From: Onchidella celtica
Taxonomy: Eukaryota; Mollusca; Gastropoda; Systellommatophora; Onchidiidae
DNA length: 64,000 nt
Assembly: GCA_963931925.1 (NCBI GenBank)
Contig: OZ007570.1
Location: 24,560,408 to 24,624,407 of the forward strand
Direction: 5' to 3'
A program made the position numbers and the translations under genes. This document shows positions 47,401 to 56,514 of the stretch, piece after piece. The first letter of the stretch is position 1, and each line of letters starts with the position of its first letter. The notes under the pieces were generated by a model, which was not told the DNA's origin, ran no database searches, and worked only from the letters and a program-made list of their open reading frames with translations.

Positions 47401-49675
47401 TGAACTCGTCCACGTAACGCCCCGTGCGGGGATAGCCAGCGGCCAGTCAGCTGATCTTTCGCGTGTTGCCGATAACCTCGGCAGTCGGGTCAATCGGGTC
47501 GTTGTGAACACGTGTATCGCGTATACTTCAGGACGCAATAACAACAGTAGTAGTGGATAAATCGTAAGGGACCCCTACGATATTTGGATAAAGTACTTGT
47601 GATGATATGCAGTAGGTTTTATTGTGGAATGGAAGGCCCAAATCAAGAATTTTCTACATTTACATGCCGTTTAACACACGTTTTATCATTTTCCCAAGAC
47701 CTCTGCGCTTTTTCTGTCCCTAAGTCAGGCCATTCAGGTGAACAAATTATTTTTTAAGCCATTCGCTTCATTTACTAACCACATGTATTGTGACACTGCC
47801 TTCTCCCTCCTCTACTATGTAAAGCTTCCAAGTACTATGATGTTAGTTTTAGCGAGAGATTTGATTTCCAGTTCCAGGTCGTAGAGCACAGTCATACATG
47901 TACTGAAAAGCGGTTTAACCAAAGGAACACAATATCTCTCTAATTACCACATCAAATAAAGACAACGACCAACAACAAAGTCGGTCATTTTCTCCCAGTT
48001 TTCCCTGATGAAAAACCTACTGACAGACGCCCTTATGCAGCATGCCCTAATATTACATCCGAATTCATAAAATTACAGACGTAGAACGGCGTCTCAAATA
48101 CGCACATGGCCCCTTTCTTCTCATTTCACATGTAGACGACAACCAGCATCAAAGTGAAAGTTTCCCCAAGATTTTCCCCACTTCGAACTTCAGACCGTCA
48201 GTACTATTACACGAGTATGACGAATAGTTGCATCGTAATAAACGTAATCGGACGATACCATTTTGTTAGATATAGTAGGGGTGACAGGATAGATATACGC
48301 GCGGAAATAGTGTGGAAAAAAAAAAAAAAACAACAACAGCCTTGGCAACCGAATACACAGAGCGCGAGGCGCACCGTTGCTATACAAAAATGTGGCCTCC
48401 CGCAGGACCCGCGGTTAAGCGTGGCGGACAAAATAATGGCCTCCCGTGTTGCACGGGGAGGCCAATATAGTGGCCTCCCGCAGGACTAGGGTTAAAAATA
48501 AATTTTATTTTACTTACCTTATTACTTTCTATGGACATTTCTGTCCCTCTGGGTTTTATGAAATTGCACCAGGATAATATTCAACTTAATCTACAGAACT
48601 GCATTCCGGATATATTTTCCAATACCAAAGTAACAGATTCAACAAAGTGTACATCCAAGACAGCACATAAATCAGTTTCACTTGTGAATAAAAAGAATGA
48701 TGATATAACTGACCACCTTTTAAAACACAGACGAGTAAATTAAAATTTATGAGAGGTATTGCTGCCTCTATCAATTATGTATGTGATATAACAGGATTAA
48801 TGATCAAAGACTTGATACTAGAACTATCAGCTTACATAGATAGAGAAGGACGCTAATCACTCTGTGCACCAGTTCGAACTGTCCATGTTTTTCTCGCACC
48901 ACATCCACAAGAAAAGTTAAACACTCAACCAGCTCAACCTGATCAGATGACTGCAACTGTCGAATGTAGCTGGGTCTTGCCAACAATGTCTGAAGTGCCT
49001 GGAAGAAGAAATTTTCATTAACAAACCATGCATTCTCACACAAACATTTTCTTTCAAGACATTCTGCTGGCTGCCACACCAGAGTGAACTTTATTATAGT
49101 TTTTCCCTGTCTCACTAGGTTATGCAATTTCATTATCAAGTTTGAAAATAAAATTTAACATCAGAATTTATAATGAAAAAATTTTTTTTGTTCTGACAAG
49201 ACTTGCAAAAATCTTAAGTGATGTCCGAAGGGTTAGGGTTTATCTTTGGGCTAAATAATTTAATTATATGAAATCTATCAGCGGATAATTTGCGTGGATT
49301 TTGTTATCTCATCGTTTTGAGACTTCATGAAAAATTAAGCTTTAATTGTTTTCATCCTATTAGCAGTAAAGAAATTCATCTTTTGTACTATGCTATGATG
49401 TAACTATCTCCTGTGTATTCTACCAAATTCTGTAACTTACCTGTCTGATACTGGATAGTTTACCCATCTGCACTATTCTGATATTTATATGAAATTTTAA
49501 ATCTCATCTAATCCTCAATGGACTGTACTAATCTTTTGACTTTTTACCCCAGAAACAGTCTGTCTTGACAGATACAAACCTCCAGTTGCCGAAGTAGATA
49601 TGCAAGTTGAGCATTGTTATTGTGAAACTGATGAGCTGCCCGAAGAACTTCCTTCATGCATTTTGTGGACTCCAT
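26421..49675 (-). CDS. CIP2A: CIP2A orthologue (protein phosphatase 2A inhibitor), 22 exons
   Basis: Coding exons in transcript order: 49675-49580, 48998-48836, 47187-47072, 46769-46675, 45902-45806, 45517-45389, 44817-44669, 43443-43368, 42887-42645, 42008-41879, 40605-40458, 40081-39982, 39461-39340, 37356-37107, 36360-36298, 35816-35706, 35408-35293, 34912-34850, 30882-30769, 30257-30175, 29583-29423, 26576-26421. All introns are GT-AG, phases agree throughout, and the sum is 2,781 bases, 926 residues (human about 905). Residues 1 to about 600 form the helical armadillo-type half; about 640-926 are a coiled coil. Close matches to my recollection of vertebrate CIP2A include the start [51 protein letters not shown] and [17 protein letters not shown]. 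The vertebrate protein dimerises, restrains PP2A-B56 and binds TOPBP1 in mitosis; those roles here are inference. The model is from sequence alone, and UTRs are unknown. Confidence 0.9.
27051..27774 (+). mobile_element. Tigger/pogo-type element, internally deleted
   Basis: Ends are near-perfect inverted repeats beginning CAGTGCACTCTCCCG, flanked by TA on both sides (27049-27050 and 27775-27776). Subterminal copies of 'cgataacgacat' recur near both ends. Inside, 27529-27627 encodes 32 residues starting [20 protein letters not shown], resembling the N-terminal CENP-B-type helix-turn-helix of Tigger/jerky transposases, then a stop. The rest of the transposase is missing, so it is non-autonomous. 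It sits in the last CIP2A intron. Confidence 0.85.
27529..27627 (+). pseudogene. Truncated Tigger/pogo transposase N-terminus
   Basis: A 32-codon frame with a basic KKRK start and [12 protein letters not shown], fitting the first helix of the CENP-B/pogo DNA-binding domain. It stops where the domain would normally continue, so only a relic remains within the inverted-repeat element. Confidence 0.6.
27931..29165 (+). mobile_element. Solo-LTR-like insertion, intron-less form, in last CIP2A intron
   Basis: Starts TGTGAGAGGATGAAC and ends GTTCATCCAACA, flanked by ATAG on both sides (27927-27930 and 29166-29169), a 4-bp target duplication. It is 1,235 bp long. It aligns, inverted, to the copy at 13978-16487 along its whole length except for the missing 1,289-bp GT-AG segment; the joint lies at 28953/28954. 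Apart from that the copies are clearly diverged, with indels around 28830-28880. AATAAA at 29054-29059, about 105 bases before the end, fits an LTR polyadenylation signal. It lies antisense to CIP2A, between exons 21 and 22. Confidence 0.85.
31818..32140. repeat. Subterminal tandem repeat of the Kolobok-like element
   Basis: Two diverged copies about 189 bp apart share GAAAAAATATCACA and GAGGGCAATCTGA, followed by AGTAGTTATGGAGAAATTAA. They lie between the transposase stop and the 31456 end. Repeats in this position can be transposase binding sites; that role is inference. Confidence 0.6.
32223..34097 (-). CDS. Mutator-like/Kolobok DDE transposase
   Basis: A 624-residue intact frame from ATG 34097. 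The N-terminus is strongly basic ([16 protein letters not shown]), a likely nuclear signal. CPHC (103-106) with CSAC (131-134) forms a zinc-ribbon-like pair. [14 protein letters not shown] (from 238) holds the first acidic residue, D241. LSDGDAKSF (341-349) supplies the second, D343 or D345. CVNH (368-371) is the C-x2-H signature found in MULE, hAT and Kolobok-type transposases, and [11 protein letters not shown] (513-523) supplies the glutamate E516. A basic tail closes the protein. These features match metazoan proteins annotated with a Mutator-like transposase domain. Frame integrity suggests recent activity. No intron is evident. It would act by binding the element ends and cutting and joining DNA at TTAA; that assignment rests on the family and flanks. 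Confidence 0.85.
   Translation of the reverse strand: MARYNKRRAQLEQARKKRKVEGGSGQAETDSSNTESSCPMPSVSTCISDVLGVPKASTRSSEKLIEIPSAKGDAVAAEIPAPQTARTIVDLAELRKLISPLVCPHCFKSALKLSDSEDKCAGLAVKLQITCSACNSDVSSGYTSSRSTGSKSFTVNDSVVRSSMLCGLGPYALNKFYEHLNLPGIHQKTFAKKSKMVHTKAEAFRQSTEAKTLKLIRSAYAKQNSIEIQDDDILDIAVSYDGSWLTRGHRSMIGIGCVVDVLTGYVIDFQVVSTFCQSCEKTGRKIKETQPAPEYKKWFAEHKPNCSINFEGSSAMMETHAAEILWRRSVEKFRQRYTTMLSDGDAKSFNRIVAIDPYNGVEVTKEECVNHVGKRMGTALRNLVTDCSKRGITLGGKGHGTLEQETIRKLSVYYTRAIRKHSSVDDMRNAILASIYHGFSTDSRPMHHLCPAGTGSWCFYNAAIARHEEPGKHAKRVLTPLKYELLAEHLKPVYKRLSDPKLLQRCLLGATQNANESLHSQIWSNCPKHKFSSLGKVQFSVLNTVAQFNFGYAAVSDFNKHLIVNQSHHSVRLGIYRQKKRLQNSAVKQNKAVQHRLKLRKQAKARRELELRQQEGVSYGAGQF
37944..39303. mobile_element. 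Tigger/pogo-like element in CIP2A intron 13
   Basis: The left end is CAGTGCAATCC and the right end, reverse-complemented, is CAGTCCAATCC; both continue into TATCTCGACA. TA flanks both sides (37942-37943 and 39304-39305). 'tgtcgagtta' and 'gtcgag' motifs recur near the ends. No transposase frame survives in the 1.36 kb. The right end is 36 bp from exon 13. Confidence 0.75.
40819..41554. mobile_element. piggyBac-like short element (TTAG-flanked candidate)
   Basis: The left end CCCTCACCCTGCGCG and the right end, reverse-complemented, CGCTCACCCTGCACG form an imperfect inverted repeat. TTAG lies on both sides (40815-40818 and 41555-41558), perhaps a variant of the usual TTAA target. GGTCACTGACC-like motifs occur near both ends. 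No transposase is present. It lies in CIP2A intron 10. Confidence 0.55.
44110..44175 (-). repeat. 3' tail of a non-LTR retrotransposon
   Basis: Read on the minus strand, GAATTTCCCTTATGGGATAA leads into a short (TTATC)n tail. The same conserved end recurs on the plus strand at 62425-62460. Conserved 3' ends with pentamer-type tails are typical of 5'-truncated LINE or SINE insertions. The upstream limit is not defined. Confidence 0.6.
44877..45345 (-). mobile_element. Non-autonomous Helitron in CIP2A intron 6
   Basis: On the minus strand it begins TCTATACTATATATATTTG at 45345, preceded by A. It ends with a GC hairpin (CCCGG...CCGGG), a short spacer and CTAG at 44880-44877, followed by T. These are the hallmarks of Helitrons: 5' TC, 3' hairpin then CTRR, insertion between A and T without target duplication. 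It is 469 bp, with no Rep/helicase frame. The host intron is 571 bp, so the element makes up most of it. Confidence 0.75.
47383..48491. mobile_element. piggyBac-like non-autonomous element (TTAA)
   Basis: TTAA at 47379-47382 and 48492-48495 flank CCCTCGTCC at the left and GGACTAGGG at the right, an inverted repeat with one mismatch starting CCCT as in piggyBac ends. Near the right end GTGGCCTCCCGCAGGAC is repeated almost exactly. No transposase frame was found. It lies in CIP2A intron 2. Confidence 0.7.
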
Positions 49676-51555
49676 AAATTCGTCTTATCTGTGAAGAGGC
49701 ACAGTAATAGCTTTCACAGAAAACAGCCATAAAACATTTCTCTAAATGTTATGATTGTGATTTTATTGCATCACATTTCAACATTCTTAGCAGAAAGATA
49801 AAGGCTTTACCAATGTCTAAGAATACTAAAAGAATCTTCTTGGCAGATTTTCATATTTATGATTTTATGAAATTATGTTTGAAGTGTACATCAATCCATA
49901 ACATTTACGCATACATTGCAGTCATAACAATGCAACTCTATGTTTGAAGAAATCAGTTTGTCATAAAGTTAAATTCAGACATCATCCATGTTAATCAAAT
50001 TACTGATCATATAATTATATAAATTTTGGATTCAAAATAACCGTTTTTCACAAACAAATCTTCGTTAGCTTGCCATTTTCAACAGAAAACTAGCTCCTGT
50101 AGAAAGAAAACTTTGTACAACTTTGGACAATGATGAACAATTCAGCCATGCTGTTATGGTGAATGCATGGTGGAGATTTTGCACTGTGATATTTCATCCT
50201 GGTTCAAGACAGGTGTTTTATTCTGAGAGGGCTCATAACAGCTCAAGACCCATAAATGCCCCTCATGTGCAAACCAAATACAATGTATAAGTTAATTTGA
50301 TTCACATTATGAAGAGTGAGTGAGGGGCTGTCTTTCTCAGAAAGTATAGTGGAGTCCATGTAAAACGAACTTTGATAAATGAGATTTCTTTTAAATGGAA
50401 GTAATTTCAAAGTGTTTTTTTTTTCTCTTCTTTACCTCTATTAATATTTCTTGTATAATTCGAATTTGGACTGACCAGTTTCCAATAATTTGAAGTCATC
50501 AAGCTCGCTCACCGCAATTCAATTTCGAATTTCCTGCCTGTTGAAAACCTCAGGACCCACAAAAGCTCGGTTCAAACACCTTTAGCACCAGTGATCCAGA
50601 GGAAGGAATGGTTAGGGCAATGTAATGCAGTGAGCAGGGCTGCAACAGGGGTGAAACGGGAGGGGGGATACAAGTTGCAGTGTAATGGTCATTCTTTGAT
50701 AGCAAGGTCAGCCAACAAGTGGGATAGAGCAGTACCGTAGTCCTGCAGTCTTGCATTTGAAGATCATACACATGAGGGAATGGCTTTACCAGTTGATGAT
50801 GTGACCAGTAGGCCTACAATATAGTACATGTAGCCTACCCTATTGACACAGTACATGCAGACTAGAGCATGCAACAGAGTTGGCTAGCCAGAACTACCAA
50901 ACCTAAGCCATTCATGCTGCTTTCTTGTTTTGCCACTACGGTATGGTCACTTCTAAAGAAAAAAATAATTAATCAAAAGGTCTTATAGTTATACAGGTGC
51001 CTTTTTGGAGGGGTATCTGCAAGAAAGGACGTAATTACCTGTATATAATATGGTAGAAGGCAAACCGCATAATAATGGATATTTCTCTGTTCAGAGGTAA
51101 ATCGAGCTCTGGTAAGTCGAAGTCTAATCTGTTTCTGGACAACTTCAAATCATGCAGACTCCACTGTACTTAAAAGTATTTTACATTGTACTAGTAGGTT
51201 TTATTCCTTGTTTACCTTAAATCATTTAAATTTTTAGGGAGGTGTGTGTGTTTATATACATACTTGTCTGTCAGTGGGGAGTATACCTAGGATTGGGCGT
51301 GCCATAAAACTATCCTTTGAACATCTTATTGTTCAATTCTTTCATTTAGCTATGTATGTCATTTGCTGTCAGAGTAAACCCTTTCATGTTTAACCCGGCC
51401 TTAAACTGAAATTTTTTGAGCCGCAAAAACAGAGATGCATTTTTATCGGATAGAACCAAAAAGTGTGACCGGAAATTATGTCCTTGACCTCTCTTTTCAC
51501 ATTGGTGGTCGAAAATCAACATTATCACATCTTGTATTTCTGGGTGAAATTGTGG

Positions 51556-51659
51556 GGTGACAGTAAGGTCTATTAGTCCTTGCATCGAATCCAAATGCTG
51601 TTTTACTGGTGACAGTAAGGTCTATTAGTCCTTGCATCGAATCCAAATGCTGTTTTACT
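51556..51659. repeat. Exact 52-bp tandem duplication
   Basis: A 52-bp unit starting GGTGACAGTAAGG and ending GCTGTTTTACT occurs twice head to tail with no differences. Perfect identity implies a recent duplication, or an assembly artefact. Confidence 0.9.
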
Positions 51660-53790
51660 GTAGCCTAGATCTAGATATACAGTTGGGCTTGATACATAGA
51701 ACATTTGCAAGATTTATCTTGCCCGGGTCGACTAGTTACTAATTCGACTCCACTTAAAATGAAGTCGCTTAATGTGTGTGATCTTCTTTTTGTATGGTGT
51801 TTTTCTTTTATCCCTTCCCCAAAGCCTCGTTTCCGTGGGAAAAAAACGCTTAGTATGACATCTCTCTATCTGTTTTTACTCTTTGCATGATCTCATTTTG
51901 AAGTCCCAAAGAGGAATAAAAATGCTTAGTATGATTTTCCTAAACCATGTCATGATCAAAATACACGCCATCATCTTTTGTAATCGTCGTTTCACTACAG
52001 CTCGTACCTGCCATTGTTCTGTCTGCCTCGCCACGCTGACACCTGTTATGTCACCTACCCAGCGTGTGCCCGAGGCGCCATGTGTGCAACTGGATGTGAT
52101 CGCTTTGTCCATGAGTGTGGATTTTACAAATTAATTTTTTTCTGCTGGCATCACCAATCCCTCGCACTCATGTGAGCTCAAATATGTTGCCATGTGTTAT
52201 TCATCAGGTGGATTGATAATGCAGTGTGATAGTTAATGATGCATCAGATGTCGTAAGATTCACAGGGCCACTGATTTTACTCAGGTCAGGCATTGAGAGC
52301 GGAGGTTATGATAGGGAGAAAGTGCAAAGGGTTACCCACGTGGAGCTACCGTAACACACGTTTCCTTTTTTTTTTTAAACTACGCAATACTTGAATAGAG
52401 ATTCAATCATTTTCACGGGACACGGAGCAAAGACAGTCGGCGCCAGCAAGTCCACGAAGGTGTCAGATACCATGCTCACTCAGTCACCACAGATGGGCGA
52501 TGTTTATTGTGTTAGTTTAGGCTCAACGCTACATGATGCGAGTGTGGCCAGAGGGAGGGTCTTGTATGATATTCACATTTAAATAATATAGGAAAATGCA
52601 AGCAAGCTATGTTTGTTTGGTTGGCGTATCTTGCATGCTGACAGTCATATATAACAACATAATGTTAAGTTAACTGACAGTTAATATTGTCATTGTGTGC
52701 TACTTTTTGCCCTTTGGTTCAGTCACCATCGCTTTGGGTGAATATTTTTTTAAAAACAATATATATCCCCTAAACACACCCTAATGCACGTAGGCCTACA
52801 CACAAAAAATACCCCCCCCCCCCCTTAGAAAAAAACCAACCATAGGTCACCTACATAACAATACTGCTTCCATCCTTTATCAACATAAGTTTATTTAAGA
52901 TAGACAATTCAATAAATGCTTAAGATGATTTAACGGACAGTATGATGTTAAACTTTATGTCCCCTGGACATCATTTTAAGCAATGTCCACTGCATAAACC
53001 TCACCAGTATCCAGCCAGCCAGTGTCCCCCAGCTTCGTACACAATTTTGAAAGTTGTTCAGTGCATGAATAGCTATAAATAGCAAATATCATCACTTCAG
53101 ATGCCCACTGACCCAGTTTCAGCCATAAAGCATGAGTTAGGCCCACAAGTTGTTTAGTAATATATATTATTGTATTAATTATGGTCATCCAACAGACCTG
53201 TTCCTCCCTCTAGTCTAAGCCTAAATCATGTATTGGTCAGCATGCGCTTGTACTTTGTATAGTACACAGATGTATGTCCTAGTATGGTGCCTTTGTGTGG
53301 GTAGTGTTGTCTGCTTGTAATGTATTGTTTGTCTCAGTGGTAGTGTCACACATCCCCATTCATGATTCAGCATTTCAGGTTCACAAAACTACAAGCAGAT
53401 TTTGGTATTCCTGATGCAAATAAGTTCATCTTTTAGTTCATTCATTTCTCAATAAGATGTCGAAATTCATCATCACAGATGCAACATGGGGGCTACAATT
53501 TCCATTTTTTGTATTTTTAATGAAATATGAAGGCATGCCAGCAGCGGCTGCCACAGAGCTGAAAAATGTAACAAATCAGGGCGGCCGCATAGCCAGGAAG
53601 TTGGCCATTAAAGCACTTCGCAAGTAGCCAGAATAGAAACATGAAAGGGTTAAGAATAGATAGACTAGGACAATTACATACAAGAATGGGACAATTCACA
53701 ATAATATCCTCAGGCGTGACCAATGACTTGAACTTGAATGTTTTAAAAAACATTTTTATCTAAAGTAAGAACACATTTTGAGGTTTAAAC

Positions 53791-53989
53791 ACTAGATCTA
53801 GATCTAGATCTATATCTAGCACGATGTTGTCTGCTGATCCAGAGGTCTAAGATTAGGGCTAGATCTAGAGCTAGATCTAGATATCTACTAATCTAGATCT
53901 ACACGTCTAGATCTAGATCTAGATCTAATACTAATAGTAACGCTAGATCTAGATCTAGATCTAGAATCTAATACTAATACTAATAGGCA
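53791..53989. repeat. Dense AGATCT hexamer array
   Basis: Multiple runs of the palindromic hexamer AGATCT (CTAGAT phase), interspersed with ACTAATACTAATA-type spacers. One sub-block of hexamers plus spacer is itself duplicated near 53907-53989. Being palindromic, the array could extrude hairpins. Confidence 0.85.
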
Positions 53990-56514
53990 AACATCGACAT
54001 CGACAAGTTGTGACATGACCAGTGTGTCAAGTCTTATTTCACTTCAGTATAATTTGTGTTCTTGAGGATAAAAAAAGTCTCACTATCACGTACATCAAAT
54101 TATTGTCCTCCAAAATAAATGCTTTTCTGATGAACAGACTTGATCAAAATTAAGCAACGAATTGATCTTTGTTATTCAGACCCGGATAAAAACAACTTTC
54201 AGCATTTGAAAGGCCCGCTTACTTCCGGTTTACCTAAATTTGTGTTCAAACACTGAAAACCACCAAAATTCGTTCTTTTAAATATTTCTTTTCGCAATTT
54301 TATTTTTCATTATTTTGCAGAGGTATTGTTCGATTTATTAGAAACCTGTACAAACACGTCTTGCAAAGAAAGAGCTAAACATTTTGCTACGCAACCAAAT
54401 ACGTCAAAAACCAACCCCCTGCCAACTAAAATAAACAAAGAGGTTCCAATCATTCCATTCCATTCTCCCCACCATTCAACAAAATAACTGTAACTGACTC
54501 ACTAAACAATCACAGAAGCAAATAGTTAATCAGTTAACCAGTCAAACACATACAGGAAAACTGTTGAACAAATTAAATATATAAAACTAGCTGTGACACA
54601 AGTAGCAGCAAAGGAATTTGTTTCCATATAAATCTTTTTTCTATAATTCAGGGCAAATTGCAAAGCATACACCAAGAAAGTCCAGGACAAACAGAAACCT
54701 AGAAGTATGGTCTTTACCTGAATTCCTTTTTGAAAATTTAGTTTGTGATGAACTATTGATATTGTGATTGCATATTCGTATTATGTTCTGTGAGGACAAT
54801 TTTCAAAGTTGACCCCTACCCTTTTCCTTGCACTGTTTTAATTATAGACTGGCATTCCTAGCTTTTCCTGCCTGTGTTTTGTAAGAATTGGTTTCTTCTT
54901 AGTGTCATTTTTTGGTAGTTTGGTAGCACTTTCTTGGGCCCCATTAAATTATCACAAAGTATAAAAAAATAATACAATTAAAATTTATGATGCAAAAGAA
55001 AGTATATTTTTGTGCACCCTGGCATAAACTGGGTGATTCAGCTTCTATTGTTTATATGATTTTCTCAAATGAACCTTTCATAACTTCTAATCTTTGGATG
55101 AATTTCTCACACCCGAGTCCTGAACCTGACAATCAATGAAACTCTATAAACTTGGGTTGTGAATTGCTGTCAACAAACAAGTGGAGGAAGATATGCTGAT
55201 ACTGATATGTCATGAATCGGTCTTTTATTTATAAGATGTACAAAACACGAGCTTCATTACTTTTCTTTACTGTCTGCATGTTGTTGCAGTGAAATAAATT
55301 CACCTCACCTCACTTCTGAAAACAGTATAAATCAAATACAAGTACATGTACATGTTTACACAAACATATTGTTTTAACAAGTAACAACTGAACTGCTGTT
55401 CTTGATCAGTAAAGTCCATTGTTTATTTACAAATATTCAACAAGCTTTTCATACTGAAATTGAACACTGTGGTGGATAGAACAATATAGGTTATTAAAAT
55501 ATTCTTTCCCCATACCAAGAAAGAAAATAGAAGCATAAGCTTGGGTATGGGCACTGTACATTGGAATGGGAGATAATTTGAAAATGAGGCAATTACACAC
55601 ACTCTTACACATACTTGTGCACTAATCCCAGTGTTATGAATAAGCAAAACGTTCTGAGAAACAGTAAGGCTGCATCATTTCTATTGTTGGGGAATATATC
55701 CTCTCTCATCCATGCATATGGGACTGGCCATTTGAGACCACATCCCACAAACAGTAGCTTTTAACATATAATCATCATCATCATCACACTAAAATAGTGC
55801 TAGACCTTGAAATCACATCACCTGCTCCACCATGGTGCATAAGAGACTTCCAAATTTTATTGAATTAGCTTCCCCAGTTCAAATTTATTCCATTCATCAA
55901 TCACACTGATCAAATGTTAAATAAGAGTATACAGAACTGAACACATCGGCATCTTACTTGGTTAGCCGTAGACAAGAAGCCATTGTAATGCAGTTTACTG
56001 CATCCATTATAATGTATGAATGCATTGCATGTCAAACGTGTGTTGTTGAAAGATAACACAATTGAAAAATTCCACTTTTGTTATCAATATGCATTGCATC
56101 TAATGATCTAGTATCTATGGAAGTATAAATCCATTAATCATCTTACTTCATGGAGCGAAGCACAGAAACAGTGAGTGAACTACTCTGCTTGATTTATTAA
56201 CCAGTATGATTAAATGTGAAGCTTCTGGGCTACACTAGTACATCAAGTGCTTGTCAAAATGCAAGGTTTTACCCTAAAACAATTTTTATGACAACTAAAT
56301 ACTAATAATGTGCAGAAAACTGGGAAATTCAAGAAGCCAAGGTACTTTTGCTCTCAGTAGAGTATTTACAGAACACTCCATGTCCCATATTTATACAGAG
56401 CATCTAACTCTAGTTTTATGGCCACCCTGTTCTTTTGTTTGCTGACAAAAACATGATTGCATACGTCAGTGCACTTTATCAAACAAAGTCACGGTAGTAA
56501 ATTACCAAATGAAA

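Larger units (their letters stand above)
49676..56514. other. Intergenic between CIP2A and SWSAP1
   Basis: About 6.8 kb with no exon I can support. It holds a 52-bp tandem duplication (51556-51659), a dense AGATCT array (53791-53989) and a C run near 52812-52825. The CIP2A promoter must lie at the left edge. No TATA box or other element can be assigned with confidence. Confidence 0.6.
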
